Assembly: GCA_014529385.2 (NCBI GenBank)
Contig: CM043948.1
Location: 78,106,291-78,170,290 of the forward strand
Source: Adiantum capillus-veneris
Taxonomy: Eukaryota; Streptophyta; Polypodiopsida; Polypodiales; Pteridaceae
Direction of reading: 5' to 3'
DNA length: 64,000 nucleotides
Below are positions 44,604 to 54,960 of this stretch, piece after piece. The notes beneath the pieces are model-generated. The model was not told the origin of the DNA, ran no database searches, and was given only the letters and a program-made list of their open reading frames with translations. Within the stretch, counting starts at the first letter, position 1, and the number at the start of each line of letters is the position of its first letter. Made by a program: the position numbers and the translations under genes.

Positions 44604-45994
44604 AAGCTGCATTATTTGCATAGGGCACAGGTGTTGTGGCTGATGTTGACATTTGGCACAAACGCATTAGCCATGTCAATGAGCAGAGATTGTGCAGCAT
44701 GCAATCAAAATAGATTGTAAAAGGTTTGCCCAAATTCAAGGTGGATGGTATGCATAAAGTGTGTGCAGCATGCCAGTTTGGAAAACAATCAAAGGGCTCA
44801 TTTCCACATGAGCGCAATGTATGTAAAAAGCCACTTGAGGTGGTGCACACAGATGTTTGGGGTCCAACCGATACTGCAAGTATACATGGTTGCAGGTATT
44901 ATGTCTCTTTCATTGATGACCATACAAGGAAAGTATGGGTCTACTTCATGTGTAACAAAAGTGAAGTGTTTGGTCACTTTCAGGACTTCAAAGTCATGAT
45001 TGAGAAGGAGACAGATATGCAAATCAAGACATTGAGGTCAGATGGAGGGGGAGAGTACTTCTCCAATGATTTTTCAGATTTTCTGCGAATGCATGGTATA
45101 CGCAGGCAGTTTACATGCAGATATACTTCACAGCAGAATGGGGTCCCAGAAAGGAAAAGCAGGCACATTGCAGAGGTTGCACGTGCATTGATGAATGAGA
45201 AGAACATGCCTCATCATTTCTCGGCTAAAGCTGTAAATACAACTGTGTACATTATGAACAGGACACCTATAGCTGCAATGCATGATGTAACACCTGAGGA
45301 AAAGTTTATAGGTACAAAGCCTGATTTGGCACACTTGAAAGTGTTTGGCTGCATAGCTTACGTGCATGTAACAGATGAGTTGCGTAGGAAATTGGATCCT
45401 AAAGCAGAGAAATGTATTCTTGTGGGATATTCCCTCGAACAAAAGGGGTACAGGTGCTACAATCCTACTACACAAGAATTACGAGTGAGCAGAGATGTAG
45501 TCTTTGTTGAGATGAGCAACTGGTACAGTAATGCACATGGCACTATTGGGGCTGATGTAAAAGATGATGTGGTTGTACAAAATGTGAGGCCACAGTCACA
45601 GGTTTTGAGTGGACCACAAGAGTCCTCTTCTCGTGGCTCTGTTGAGAAGCCATGGAATGGTAGACTACGTACGCAGGTTACTCCACCAGCACGTATAGGG
45701 AATGTATCACGAAAAGGAAAGGAAAAGGTTGATGAACCTCCCTTTATGGCTGATGCATCATCAGGTTTTTCACATGTATACATGGATTCAGATGGTCCTG
45801 AACAATGTCTTGATGAGGAATTTGGAATTCTGGTTGTCAGGACACCTGGTGTAAGGAAAGTACAAGAAGATGCTAGAGGGAAAAGGAGTGACCCAGGACT
45901 GCGCAGATCTAACAGAGTCAGAAATCCAGCTCAGAAATTGACTTATGATGGGTATCTAGCGCATCACCAAGCCTACATGGCTAAGGTAATATAG
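44590..45994 (+). pseudogene. E7 integrase
   Basis: The gag-pre-integrase zinc region VDIWHKRISHVNEQRLCSMQ (TAG at about 44620 and 44712 within) is followed by ACQFGKQSKGSF. The DDE core is complete: VVHTDVWGP, TLRSDGGGEY and QQNGVPERKSRH. The copia C-terminal KxLVGYS-type motif (CILVGYSLEQKGYRC) and an acidic linker complete it. TAG at 45992 is in frame with the RT that follows. Confidence 0.9.
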
Positions 45995-46595
45995 AATGTG
46001 GAGCCCACATGTTTTGAGGATGCAGTTGGAAATGTGCATTGGGATGATGCAATGAATGAAGAGATGGCTGCATTGGAAGTAAACGACACATGGGAGTTGG
46101 TGCCATTGCCAAGTGGCAAGAAAGCTATTGACTGTAAATGGATGTATAAAGCCAAGCATAAGGCTGATGGTAACATTGAGCGTCGCAAGGCAAGGCTGGT
46201 CGCAAAGGGTTATGCGCAGATGTATGGCATAGACTATGAGGAGACCTTTGCTCCAGTGGCAAAGATGACGACTGTGAGAGATGTCATAGCAGTGGCTGCA
46301 TCCAGAGGATGGATTATGCATCAAATGGATGTAAAGAATTCCTTCTTGAATGGTGAGTTGCAAGAGGAAGTGTATATGGATCAGCCACCTGGTTATGTCG
46401 ATCCAGGTTACCCAGATTATGTATGCAGACTTCTCAAAGCTTTGTATGGTTTGAAGCAGGGCTCTAGAGCATGGTATGACAGGATTGCCAAGTATCTTGT
46501 CAGTATTGGGTTTAGGAGAGCTCATGCTGATCATTCACTCTATGTTGTGAGAGTGATGTGGGGATTGTGGTCATTACCATATATGTAGACGACCT
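45995..46595 (+). pseudogene. E7 reverse transcriptase, N-terminal half
   Basis: DTWELVPLPSGKKAIDCKWM, RRKARLVAKGYAQMYGIDYE, MDVKNSFLNGELQEEVYM and LLKALYGLKQGSRAWYDRI are canonical copia RT. Near 46550 one base shifts the frame; in the corrected frame IYVDDL (the catalytic motif) follows directly. The solo LTR begins at 46596, immediately after YVDDL. Confidence 0.92.
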
Positions 46596-46922
46596 TGTTG
46601 AGATGTCGAGCTCTACACCTTGAGCTAGCATCCACTACTGGTCTTGGCCGCTTACGGCATTTACTCACTGGCGCGTTAGGTGACCGACACGGAGGATCTC
46701 TGCCAGTGATTCTACAGCTGGACTACACATATAGTGCCAGCCTAGTACGCTTCTAGAGAGTTCACACTTAGTGACCGCATGTACATATGTGCTACTTTTC
46801 AGCTTTAGCACTTAGTCATTTTGTACTCTCTTTTTTGAGAAGAAGAAGAAGAAGCTTTCCATCTCTGTGTGCTTTGTGCTTGTCTTGTGTAGCTCTCTTG
46901 CATCCTCATTCTTTACAGACCT
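46591..46922 (+). repeat. Solo LTR of the E7 family with GACCT duplication
   Basis: A 322-bp LTR (46596-46917, TGTTGAGATG to CTTTACA) sits inside the E7 RT. GACCT occurs at 46591-46595 and again at 46918-46922. There is no internal region. It marks a second insertion of the same family followed by LTR-LTR recombination. Confidence 0.93.
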
Positions 46923-47317
46923 TATTATTGTGGGTGACAATGCTATGGAGATTGACCATGTGAAGGGTCTTCTCAAACAGGAGTTTGAAATGAAAGATTT
47001 GGGCAAGTTGCGCTACTTTCTTGGCATTGAGGTGATCAGGACTCCAGAGGGTGTATGGCTGTTCACAGAGAAAATATGCTTTGGAAATGTTGTCAAAGTA
47101 TGGTATGGCTGATTGTAAGACAATTTCTATTCCCTTGGATGTGAATGCAAAGCTGAGTGTAGAGAAGGGTGATGTTGTTGAGGATGTCAAGATGTACAAG
47201 AAGATTGTGGGTAGTCTAATCTACTTGACTATCACGAGGCCAGACTTGATCTACACAGTAGGCTTGGAGAGTCAGTTCATGCAGCTTCCGAGGAAGCCAC
47301 ATTTGGATGGAGTATGA
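46918..47317 (+). pseudogene. E7 reverse transcriptase, C-terminal half
   Basis: It continues from the catalytic motif: LIIVGDNAMEIDHVKGLLKQ, FEMKDLGKLRYFLGIEVI, then a frame change near 47090 to KYALEMLSKYGMADCKTISI and IVGSLIYLTITRPDLIYTVG. This is the standard copia RT connection. Confidence 0.88.
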
Positions 47318-47349
47318 CGCACACTTTGGTATGTGCAAGGGACTCTTGA

Positions 47350-47735
47350 CTATGCAGTAGATGCGCCATTAGCATTGTATGGGTATACAGATGCAGATTG
47401 GGCAGGTAGTATTGTTGATAGGAGATCTATGAGTGGCTTCATGTTCTCTTTTGGGAGTGTTGTTGTTACTTGGAGCAGCAAAAAGTAGCCTACGGTTGCT
47501 TTATCGAGCATAGAGGCCGAGTACAGAGGTGCAGCAGTTGCGGCGTGCGAGGTAGCTTGGCTACGCACATTACTTGAGGACTTGGGAGTGCAGGTGGACC
47601 AGTAGATTGTCATCCATTGTGACAACCTCAGCAGCATGCAGTTGGCTAGGAACCCAGTGTTCCATGCCAGGACCAAGCACATAGAGGTCCATCACCACTA
47701 CGTTCAAGAGCGAGTGTTCGCAGGCGAGTGTTGGT
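47350..47735 (+). pseudogene. E7 RNase H
   Basis: The copia RNase H reads [60 protein letters not shown] and [14 protein letters not shown], with Asp, Glu and Asp in place. Two TAG codons (47487, 47603) replace CAG (KKQ and DQQ expected). Confidence 0.88.
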
Positions 47736-47858
47736 AGGCGACATCGACTTGGTCTACGTCAGCACAGAGGAGCAGATAGAGGATATCTTTACCAAGGCCC
47801 TCGGAGCAAAGAAGCTTCGACGTTTCTGAAATATGCTTGGACTCTGCGACATGCAGAG

Positions 47859-48191
47859 CTTGAGGGGGAGTGTTGAGATGTCGAGCTCTACAGCTTGAGC
47901 TGGCATCCACTACGGGTCTTGGCCGCTTACGACATTTACTCACTGGTGCGTTAGGTGACCGACATGGAGGATCTCTGCCAGTGATTCTACAGTTGGACTA
48001 CACTTATAGTGCCAGCCTAGTACGCTTCTAGCGAGTTCACACTTAGTGACTGCATGTACATATGTGCTACTTTTCAGTTTTAGCACTTAGTCATTTTGTA
48101 CTCTCTTTTCTGTGTGAAGAAGAAGAATCTTTCCATCTCTGTGTGCTTTGTGCTTGTCTTGTGTAGCTCTCTTGCATCCTCTTTCTTTACA
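47859..48191 (+). repeat. E7 polypurine tract and 3' LTR
   Basis: The PPT TTGAGGGGGAG (47860-47870) leads into the 321-bp LTR 47871-48191 (TGTTGAGATG to CTTTACA). It is nearly identical to the solo LTR. Confidence 0.93.
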
Positions 48192-48192
48192 T

Positions 48193-49140
48193 GCTTCACC
48201 CTAGCTGATCCTTCAAATCTTTTATTGTGAATATTTTCACCCAACTCTCTTGCTTCCTTTTCCTCTATTTGTAAGGGTTCCTTTGGATTAGGATTTGACT
48301 TTTGATCCACCCTTTGCACCAACTCTGATCCTTATATTATCTGCCCAGGTAATAAGTCAGAATCTACCTGTTCTTCCTCTTCATCCTTCTGCTGCAAGAT
48401 ACCTTCAACATCAACTTCAAATACTGGTATAATGGTTGGATTTTCTTTTAAAAATGCTTCTTCTTCATCATCCTCCACTTCTTCTGCCAAGTTAATTGTT
48501 TGAGCATACAATGGTCTTTCCTTAAAAGGAATATTCTTTCTTCCAAGCATAGGAATTGCAATTTCCTACTTCCCTTTCTTTATGAAAACTTCATTCTCAC
48601 CCCAATCCTGCTTGACTTTACCCAATCTGAACCACGGCCTCCCTAATAACATATCATAGGAGGTATCACCTCTCTCCATCTCCAACACAACAAAATTCAC
48701 CTGAAACTAAATTCCTGCAATATAAATAGATTGCTATCTCAATATTCTTGATGGTTGAACTCTCCTCTGATCTGCCATCTTCACCTGAAATGGTGCTAGG
48801 TGCAATTCTCCCAACTTTATTTTATAATACACAGACTCAGCCAGAATGTTGATTCCAGATCTCCCATCCAGTAATACTTCATCAAACAAAGTGCTGTGAA
48901 ACACCACCTTTATAACAGGGAGGAACTACAAAGTCGACATCTACTGGATCAACTTTGTTCATTACTGGCTCAAATATGCTATTTGTCTAAATTGGATACT
49001 CCCTTGATAGCAATCTATTCAACAATTTTTCTTTGAAGGCGGGAACCATACTCAAGTATGCTATTTTTCTAAATTGGATACTCCCTTGATAGCAATCTAT
49101 TCAACAATTTTTCTTTGAAGGCTGGAACCATACATAATAA
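48193..49140 (-). pseudogene. E6 protease region
   Basis: Minus-strand pieces: FVVLEMERGDTSYDMLLGRP followed by WFRLGKVKQDWGENEV (retropepsin end, about 48700-48590), then FKERPLYAQTINLAEEVEDD and an acidic linker. The catalytic D[ST]G region upstream is eroded. An 82-bp tandem duplication lies at 48971-49134. Confidence 0.7.
48971..49134. repeat. 82-bp tandem duplication
   Basis: Two units (48971-49052 and 49053-49134) are almost identical: AAATTGGATACTCCCTTGAT in both, with three visible single-base differences. It is a local duplication in E6. Confidence 0.9.
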
Positions 49141-49556
49141 CTGATCCAAGGACATCTACAATAGAGAGTTTATTAATGCTTCAAACCACTCCTTGTCATA
49201 TTTTTTAATCAAGGGTCCCTCATAGTACTAATGCAATTGATCCCCCTGAACATTTGAAGTACTATCATTCACATTCTTATTCTTTTGGTCCTTTTGCACC
49301 TGTTTTTGAACCTGGTCTCTGATTCCTTTTTGTTCCTTCCAATCAATAGGACCTTTAGCCTTAGATATTGTAACAACCATTACATCTATCTCTTGGTTCT
49401 CCCCACATTAAATACAATCACAAGCGCATTCATCACAATGCTCCTGATAATCTTACCAAGGAGCACATTTCATGTTTGTTGCTCATCAATGTCAATTATG
49501 ATGACATTTGCTTGAGCTGGTGGTTGATGTTTGTGCTTTTGCTGTGGGTTAGCCTG

Positions 49557-50765
49557 CTAATTAGCTTGGTTGTAGGGTACAATTGGCATCCCTCTCTCCT
49601 CTCTATGCTTGACCCACAAAGCATAATTCAGACCAACCCAATGATCTGGTGCTGAACAATACACACATGGCAGGTTTCCTGGTGGCCTTCTCTGATTATC
49701 ATCTTGATTTCTCCAAGGTGGTCTTGGAGGTCTCTGAAATGGTGGCCTCCCTCTAAATGGAGCTTTTTGATTAGTTTCAACATCATTTCTCCCTCTGTCT
49801 ACTTGTGGAGTTGATCTACTCCTATTATTAGGGTTATACCAACACTGGGCTATGTTATGGCCTTCCCTTTCACAAATCTGACAGTACTGCTTTTTCTTTC
49901 GAGCTACAATAGAATATACGATTTTCTTCAACTCACTAATTATAATCAAATCTTCTTCTTTGTCTTTTTTATCCTTTTTCTTCTTACCACGTTGCTTCTT
50001 CGTCTTCTGTTTTCCTTTACTGCTTTCAGCCTCAATATCAGAAGATACCTCAAAATCACTATCTTCATCAATTCTAGACTCAACATCTAACTCTCCTTCT
50101 GATTCAGAGCTATGCTTGCTCCTAGATTTTGACATGGTCATACCAAGTCTTTTTTCAACCCTTGCTGTAGTTGTGACCAAATTGTTGAAGCCACCTACAA
50201 TGTCTATGTTGGCCACAACATTCTTCAATCCCTTTCTTACACCTTTCAAGAAAGAACCTGCTAACATCTCATCTATGGGTGTCCCATTACCTTGTAATCT
50301 CTCCACCAAAATAGAAGGTTGTTGAGCCATAAGGGGAGGTTGAGGTGCTCTGCTAGGTCTTTGCCTGGTAGATACCTGTAGTGGGTCAAAGTGGAGTCTT
50401 CTTCTAGTTCTTGCAGATCTTGCTGTCAAGAGTAGAGCCCCAAAAAATTGGCCCACCTGTCTTCCTACTGACGCTCCTAAACTCTCCCCTATTTGACTCC
50501 TTGGTTGCACTTCAAAGAGATCCACTTCTACTTCCTCCTCTATTGTATCTTCATGATGGAAGGGATCAATATTTCTTGCTTGGGTCTAAGCCCTTGTGTA
50601 ATAGACCCTAGATACCCTTCTTGGTCGCTCTGACATACATAATCAGTTAATGAAACATAGATACCCGCAGCAATGCTGACACTGAGAGAATTTCGACCAA
50701 ACCCTAACAAAGCTGTAAACACAACATGATCGCCAAATGTGTATAACAAACCAAGAGAGGCCATG
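49557..50765 (-). pseudogene. E6 gag
   Basis: The best stretch is 322 codons (50525-49557). It has GTPIDEMLAGSFLKGVRKGL, an acidic then Lys-rich segment (KKQRGKKKKDKKDKEED), the knuckle CQICEREGHNIAQCW and a second Cys/His motif CVYCSAPDHW. Coding-like sequence extends upstream (IDPFHHEDTIEEEVEVDLFE) toward 50580, and in another frame to 50764. It lacks a clear classical capsid core, probably lost to decay. Confidence 0.72.
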
Positions 50766-51913
50766 ATTTAGATCTAATCAAAGAAAGAAGCAAATGCAGT
50801 AAATTGAGAGTGGTCCAATACTGGTGGGGAATACTTCGCAAATAATTGGCACATTGGAAGTTTAAGCTTAACATTGACAAAATATACAGAATGTAGGAAA
50901 GATGCTTAGGTGGAAAAAGGTAGACAGAAAAATGTTGCAGCAAAGCTTGTGTCATGGATGAGTCGAAAATGATAGATCTCGGTCCTTGACGATGACTACA
51001 AGGCAAAGCTGAGATAATAATAGAGGAATAACCTCGAATGTTTATGTATGTGTTTTGAGAAAAATGTGTGATGATGTGGCTACAGTTGGTTCTCAGATGG
51101 AAGTCAGAGTAATGGTAGCTCTAAGAAGGCAAACAAGGATGCCATGTATTGAGACTAGGTGCTAGGGCCCTAATTCATGTTAAATGGAAGATTTCTTTGA
51201 AAGGGAGTGACAAAAGGTTACAAACCTTTGTAGGAAATCTGCGATCTAGTATGGAAAATGAATGTACTTCAAGATGTGGAAAGTCAAGGGTGTGGAGAAG
51301 ATGAAAGGTGAAAATTTGTTCAAAAATACGGACAGCCAAAAAGGTTGGAGGAGACAGAGTGAGGAGTCTCATCATTTGCACAAATACCTGGTATCTGGGC
51401 CACTGTCCATAGATACCAGGTGCTCATGCGAGACGCTTCAAGCATCGTCACGGCGGCCAAATTTACTAAGAGAAAGTGGGTGCTCATTGCGCACTTTCTC
51501 TTTAATAAAGTATTAATGTCCACAGCAATGCATACATTACAACACGTTTAATGCGCTGGTAAGTTTTAAAGCTGGCACGGCTCTCGACTCTTTTTGACCA
51601 ACTTTTGACAAAATCCATCTTTCTTTTTATTTTGGGAGTCTTGGGGGAAAAAAAAATCCTTAGCTATACACGATTCCTTCCTCTTCTTTTCCCAGACTCA
51701 CATTTGTGAGTGGATGTATAAAATTCTCCATAAATAAATAAATGTACATACTACAAAGTGCCCTCAAGCTCGTGTCGAGCCTTGAGGGATCACGCAATCC
51801 ATGAAAAAGTTACATAGCTTCAAATAGAGGCGAGCCATACCCAATGATCCCGTACATATCACTATTGTGTTGCGGTCATAACGGCAAGAATTGTCCGATT
51901 CCACTCGTCCGAG
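50766..51913. other. Intergenic: no gene seen, two short inverted repeats
   Basis: 1.15 kb without credible coding. It may contain the E6 5' LTR. It holds two perfect 11-bp inverted repeats: ACCTGGTATCT/AGATACCAGGT (51386-51396, 51411-51421) and AAGAGAAAGTG/CACTTTCTCTT (51468-51478, 51492-51502). Confidence 0.6.
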
Positions 51914-51929
51914 TTTTTTTTTTTTTTAA

Positions 51930-53520
51930 AAACGAATTGAATTAATAAAAGGAAAGAAATATAAAAAGGCCCTCGGGATGGAAAGGGGAATCCACACTAA
52001 CTGATTTCATACATTGAGGTAGTTAAAAATAAGAAACAAACTAGTGTGATCATAATGGGCAAGAATAACTTTTTTCCATCTCTCCAATCCGAGAAGTTTC
52101 TGAAAGGTTGAAACCTCGACATCTGCACCTTCTTTTACCTGATTGAGAATCTCCTTCAGAGTAACTTTGAAAATAAAGGCCAGAGGGATATTAGAGTAGG
52201 AGAATGAATGGCCAAAGTTAGCATTATTCCTTTCTTTCCAAATGTCGTGTAGAAAGACCCCTCCGATACAGGTCCACAGTGGAACATCACTCAAAGTACA
52301 TTCCACAAGCAAAATGGATCTCCAATCGAGTTTGGCCCTTTCAGCCCTAAAAATATTTTGTAGCTGAAAAATAAAGTGGGACTTGTATTTACAATGAATG
52401 AGCAGGTGATTAAAGATTCTTCAACTTCCTTGCATCTGGGACAAATGGCATCAGCAATTCTTGGATTTTTTGCTTTAGAACCTGTCCAGAGGCCTTGATG
52501 AACTATCAACCACATCAAAAAACTATGCATAATGACGTTGAGGGGGTATGCCCAAATGCATATGAAACTATAACACCATTGCTTTGCAGACTATGATAAA
52601 GCCCATCTGACGTTAATCTTTTTAACTATACTGGAGTTCATTGTCTATTGAGGATCAGAATTTTGGTAAACGTGAACACATATCTAAGCCAATGAGACTC
52701 AGTGGCCCTTAAAGCAACCCTAGTGTAGCCTTGATTGGAAACTGGCACACCTTGAAAGGACAAGCTCAGTACAGCCTTGAGAAATGTAAAAAGTAGCCTT
52801 AAGAACATCAACAGAGAGATAGTGCCCATCTTGGTATACATCTTTCCAACATCGGATACCCACTTTAAAGCAATTATGAGCTTTTCTGGTTAGAATAGGA
52901 TTTCCTTTGACATCAACTTTTCCAAACCAAATTGATTATTGCAAGCAGAATTGAATTGAGCAAAGCCAGCTAGCTGGAGGATTCCATTTTTGTTTTAGCA
53001 ACTTCCATGCTTTCCAGAACCTGTAAGGAATAACAGAACCTCTAGGGACAAAATCCACATTAGAAGTTAGCAATCCTTGGAAAGATAAACCAGTCCAAGA
53101 TTTGTATCCTTGAATGTAAAAAGACTGAGTATTTCTTTTGAGAAGAATTGCCCAAAAATCTTTAGAATCTGCTACCCTCTTTATCCATTTACTTGCTAGC
53201 TTATTAAAAAGCTTTTGAACATCCAAGATTTCCAGACCACCTTGATCTTTAGGACTGCAGCATACCTGCCAAGAAACTTTTGGAGTTCTATTAACTTCTT
53301 ATGATCCTCCCCAAAGGAATGTCCTTGAAAGGGAGAATACCTTATTCATTTGGTATTGAGAGCAGGAGACCACTAGGATAAGAAAAATACGAAAGAAGAC
53401 AATAGATAATGGTTAAGTACAAAGACCCTTGAAGATAAAGGGGGCTGATGATGCTACCACAATTAAAGCTTTTTCCAAAATTTCTCCAGCACCCAGTCCT
53501 ATCTCTGGTTGAGAGATACC
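51930..53520 (-). pseudogene. LINE ORF2 C-terminal part
   Basis: From 53520 downward: LEKFWKKL-type sequence, SPLYLQGSLYLTIIYCLLSY, SRTFLWGGS, PKVSWQVCCSPKDQGGLEIL, KLFNKLASKWIKRVADSKDF, then WLIVHQGLWTGSKAKNPRIA with the zinc cluster CPRCKEVEESLITC. This order is that of plant LINE ORF2 after the RT palm. Frames shift several times and stops are common. It ends about 60 bases before the poly(A) tract. Confidence 0.82.
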
Positions 53521-54868
53521 TTAACACTAGAATGGTAACCTAACAGGACATAAAAGTGTCCTTTCAGGGTTTTGGGAAAAATTTCCAAAACCATAGTAGA
53601 TCCACTCATTTTGAAAAATCCTTTCATGAGCTTATAGTTCAATAACTACTACATATGGAAAAAATGAGAAACTTGTAATTTTTCTCATCCCTTGGTCACT
53701 ACAAGCCTCTAAAGTTGATGGACCAGTGCATTTTGCCTAAAACAGCAATTTCTTACGGTTGATTGCATATAAATAAGAGTGGAGATTTTTGTAGGATATG
53801 AGATAAAATGCCCCGTTAACTTCAATGGGTTGGTGACCAAAACATATGGTTTCTTTTACCTCACTAATGTTTTTTTGGGCAAAAACAATAGGTACAAAAA
53901 AGTTGCATTTTTGCCATTCTTCGGACCTATCATCAAAGTTTTTATAGTCACGCTCAATACAGATACTATATACATGTTTTCTTAGTTCCCTTTGGGCCTC
54001 TAGATTCAAAAGGATCCATGGAGCATGTCAAAAGGATAATGGATCTCTTACAATTGGAACCTTGGGGGCAATGATAAAGTGCTAAATACAGCAAACATGA
54101 AAAAACTGGGTTTACCATTATGACCTCTAGAAACCCATAGAAACTACTCAATATCTAGCCAAGTTTGTAGTCTATGATTAGATATGGTTACTACCTACAA
54201 AATACACACAATTGGCCTAAGAAACTAGCAATATTGAGAAAGTTATACTTGCTACTCTAAAATGTATCGTATTCTTCAGCAATCCAAAAACTCAACCATC
54301 ATCATATACTATGCTATATAGCATATTAGGTCCCCCAAAACTCAAGGAAGATTAGCTTTATGTTATACATTACACTTACACAATCAAAATTGAATTTGGA
54401 TATCAAGAAAGCCACCAAAAAAATCATAAAAGTGCTAATTTTGGCCAAAAAACAGGATTATGCAATTCTTGTAAATTGGTCATAACTTTCAATTTTAATA
54501 CTTAGCTCTCCCTACAAGCATCAAAACATGTTGAGAACTATGAAGGCCTAACCTCTAGCCATCTAAACCTCACAAACATGAAGTTTAGAGTGGTATAGTT
54601 GCCAAAATTTGAAAAAAAAGCCAAAAACAGGACTCGTTTTTTCACACAGTTTTCGTTCAAAAATGTTGTGCAAGAGTAAGGTTCATGGTGAGATCGAACT
54701 TTTAAAAAAAATGTTAAGTTTTTTTCAGCTCATAAGGCAACTTTGTGGATATATAGCACCTAGAAATTCATTTTCATACTCTTCAAATAATTCAAGCAAA
54801 ATGGTCACTTAACAGGACACAAAAGTGTCCAAGGACATAAAAGTGTCCTGTTACCATTCTAGTGTTAA
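53521..54868. mobile_element. E9: full-length TIR element with TTAA duplication
   Basis: The 1,340-bp element (53525-54864) has perfect 15-bp terminal inverted repeats CACTAGAATGGTAAC and is flanked by TTAA (53521-53524, 54865-54868). Removing it and one TTAA rejoins the LINE frame (LGIPMGF, then KVSLNQR). Subterminal AGGACA...TGTCCT hairpins stand at both ends. TTAA targets are typical of piggyBac and also occur in some other superfamilies. No transposase is evident, so it is non-autonomous. Confidence 0.9.
53737..54009 (-). CDS. Hypothetical 90-residue ORF inside E9
   Basis: MNLEAQRELRKHVYSICIER, then FFVPIVFAQKNISEVKETIC and SYKNLHSYLYAINRKKLLF. Composition is plausible for a protein, but it is short, has no family I recognise, and is missing from the truncated copy in LTR-A. 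It could be a captured fragment, a transposase relic or chance. Confidence 0.25.
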   Translation of the reverse strand: MNLEAQRELRKHVYSICIERDYKNFDDRSEEWQKCNFFVPIVFAQKNISEVKETICFGHQPIEVNGAFYLISYKNLHSYLYAINRKKLLF

Positions 54869-54960
54869 AGCCCATAGGAATTCCAAGTAAATTGAAAATG
54901 ATCCCATCCTTAATTGGTTTACATCTTGCTTCACTCATGATGTTTGGACAAGGCCCCTTG
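54869..54960 (-). pseudogene. LINE fragment on the other side of E9
   Basis: On the minus strand the reading is CPNIMSEARCKPIKDG, then IIFNLLGIPMGF up to the TTAA. LLGIPMG corresponds to the YLGIPLG motif that precedes the thumb of plant LINE RTs. Beyond 54960 the LINE can no longer be followed with confidence. Confidence 0.65.

Larger units (their letters stand above)
42667..48191 (+). mobile_element. E7: Ty1/copia element nested in E6
   Basis: 5.5 kb: 5' LTR, tRNA-iMet PBS, gag, protease, integrase, RT, RNase H, PPT and 3' LTR, in copia order (integrase before RT). The 5' LTR lacks its first 13 bases. Frameshifts (about 44597, 46550, 47090) and TAG codons inactivate it. A solo LTR of the same family sits inside the RT. 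Confidence 0.93.
39352..50765 (-). mobile_element. E6: decayed Ty3/gypsy element, split by E7
   Basis: Minus-strand order from 50765 down: gag with two Cys/His motifs, protease (about 48960-48560), then the copia insertion 42667-48191, then pre-RT, RT, RNase H and integrase to about 40230. Frames shift and stops are frequent. It is a different lineage from E4: gag and pol are not close, and only one RNase H is seen. LTR limits were not found; 50765-51913 may include its 5' LTR. Confidence 0.82.
51914..54960 (-). mobile_element. E8: LINE 3' fragment, interrupted by E9
   Basis: A minus-strand non-LTR retrotransposon with its 3' poly(A) tail visible as 14 T on the plus strand (51914-51927). It carries the RT C-terminus and the post-RT zf-RVT region. 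A full-length E9 sits at 53525-54864 within TTAA. The 5' part is lost or too decayed beyond about 54960. Confidence 0.85.

Noticed and set aside
45956-46534. 192-residue minus-strand frame opposite the E7 reverse transcriptase
   Set aside because: The plus strand has canonical copia RT motifs; the reverse frame is a shadow.
51400-51420. A second methionine-tRNA primer site (TGGTATCT on the minus strand) for E6
   Set aside because: Only seven bases fit, it is part of a local inverted repeat, and no LTR end precedes it.
53521-54868. E9 as a CACTA/EnSpm element because its ends begin CACTAG
   Set aside because: A 3-bp duplication does not fit; TTAA duplicates exactly, and two empty TTAA sites confirm it.
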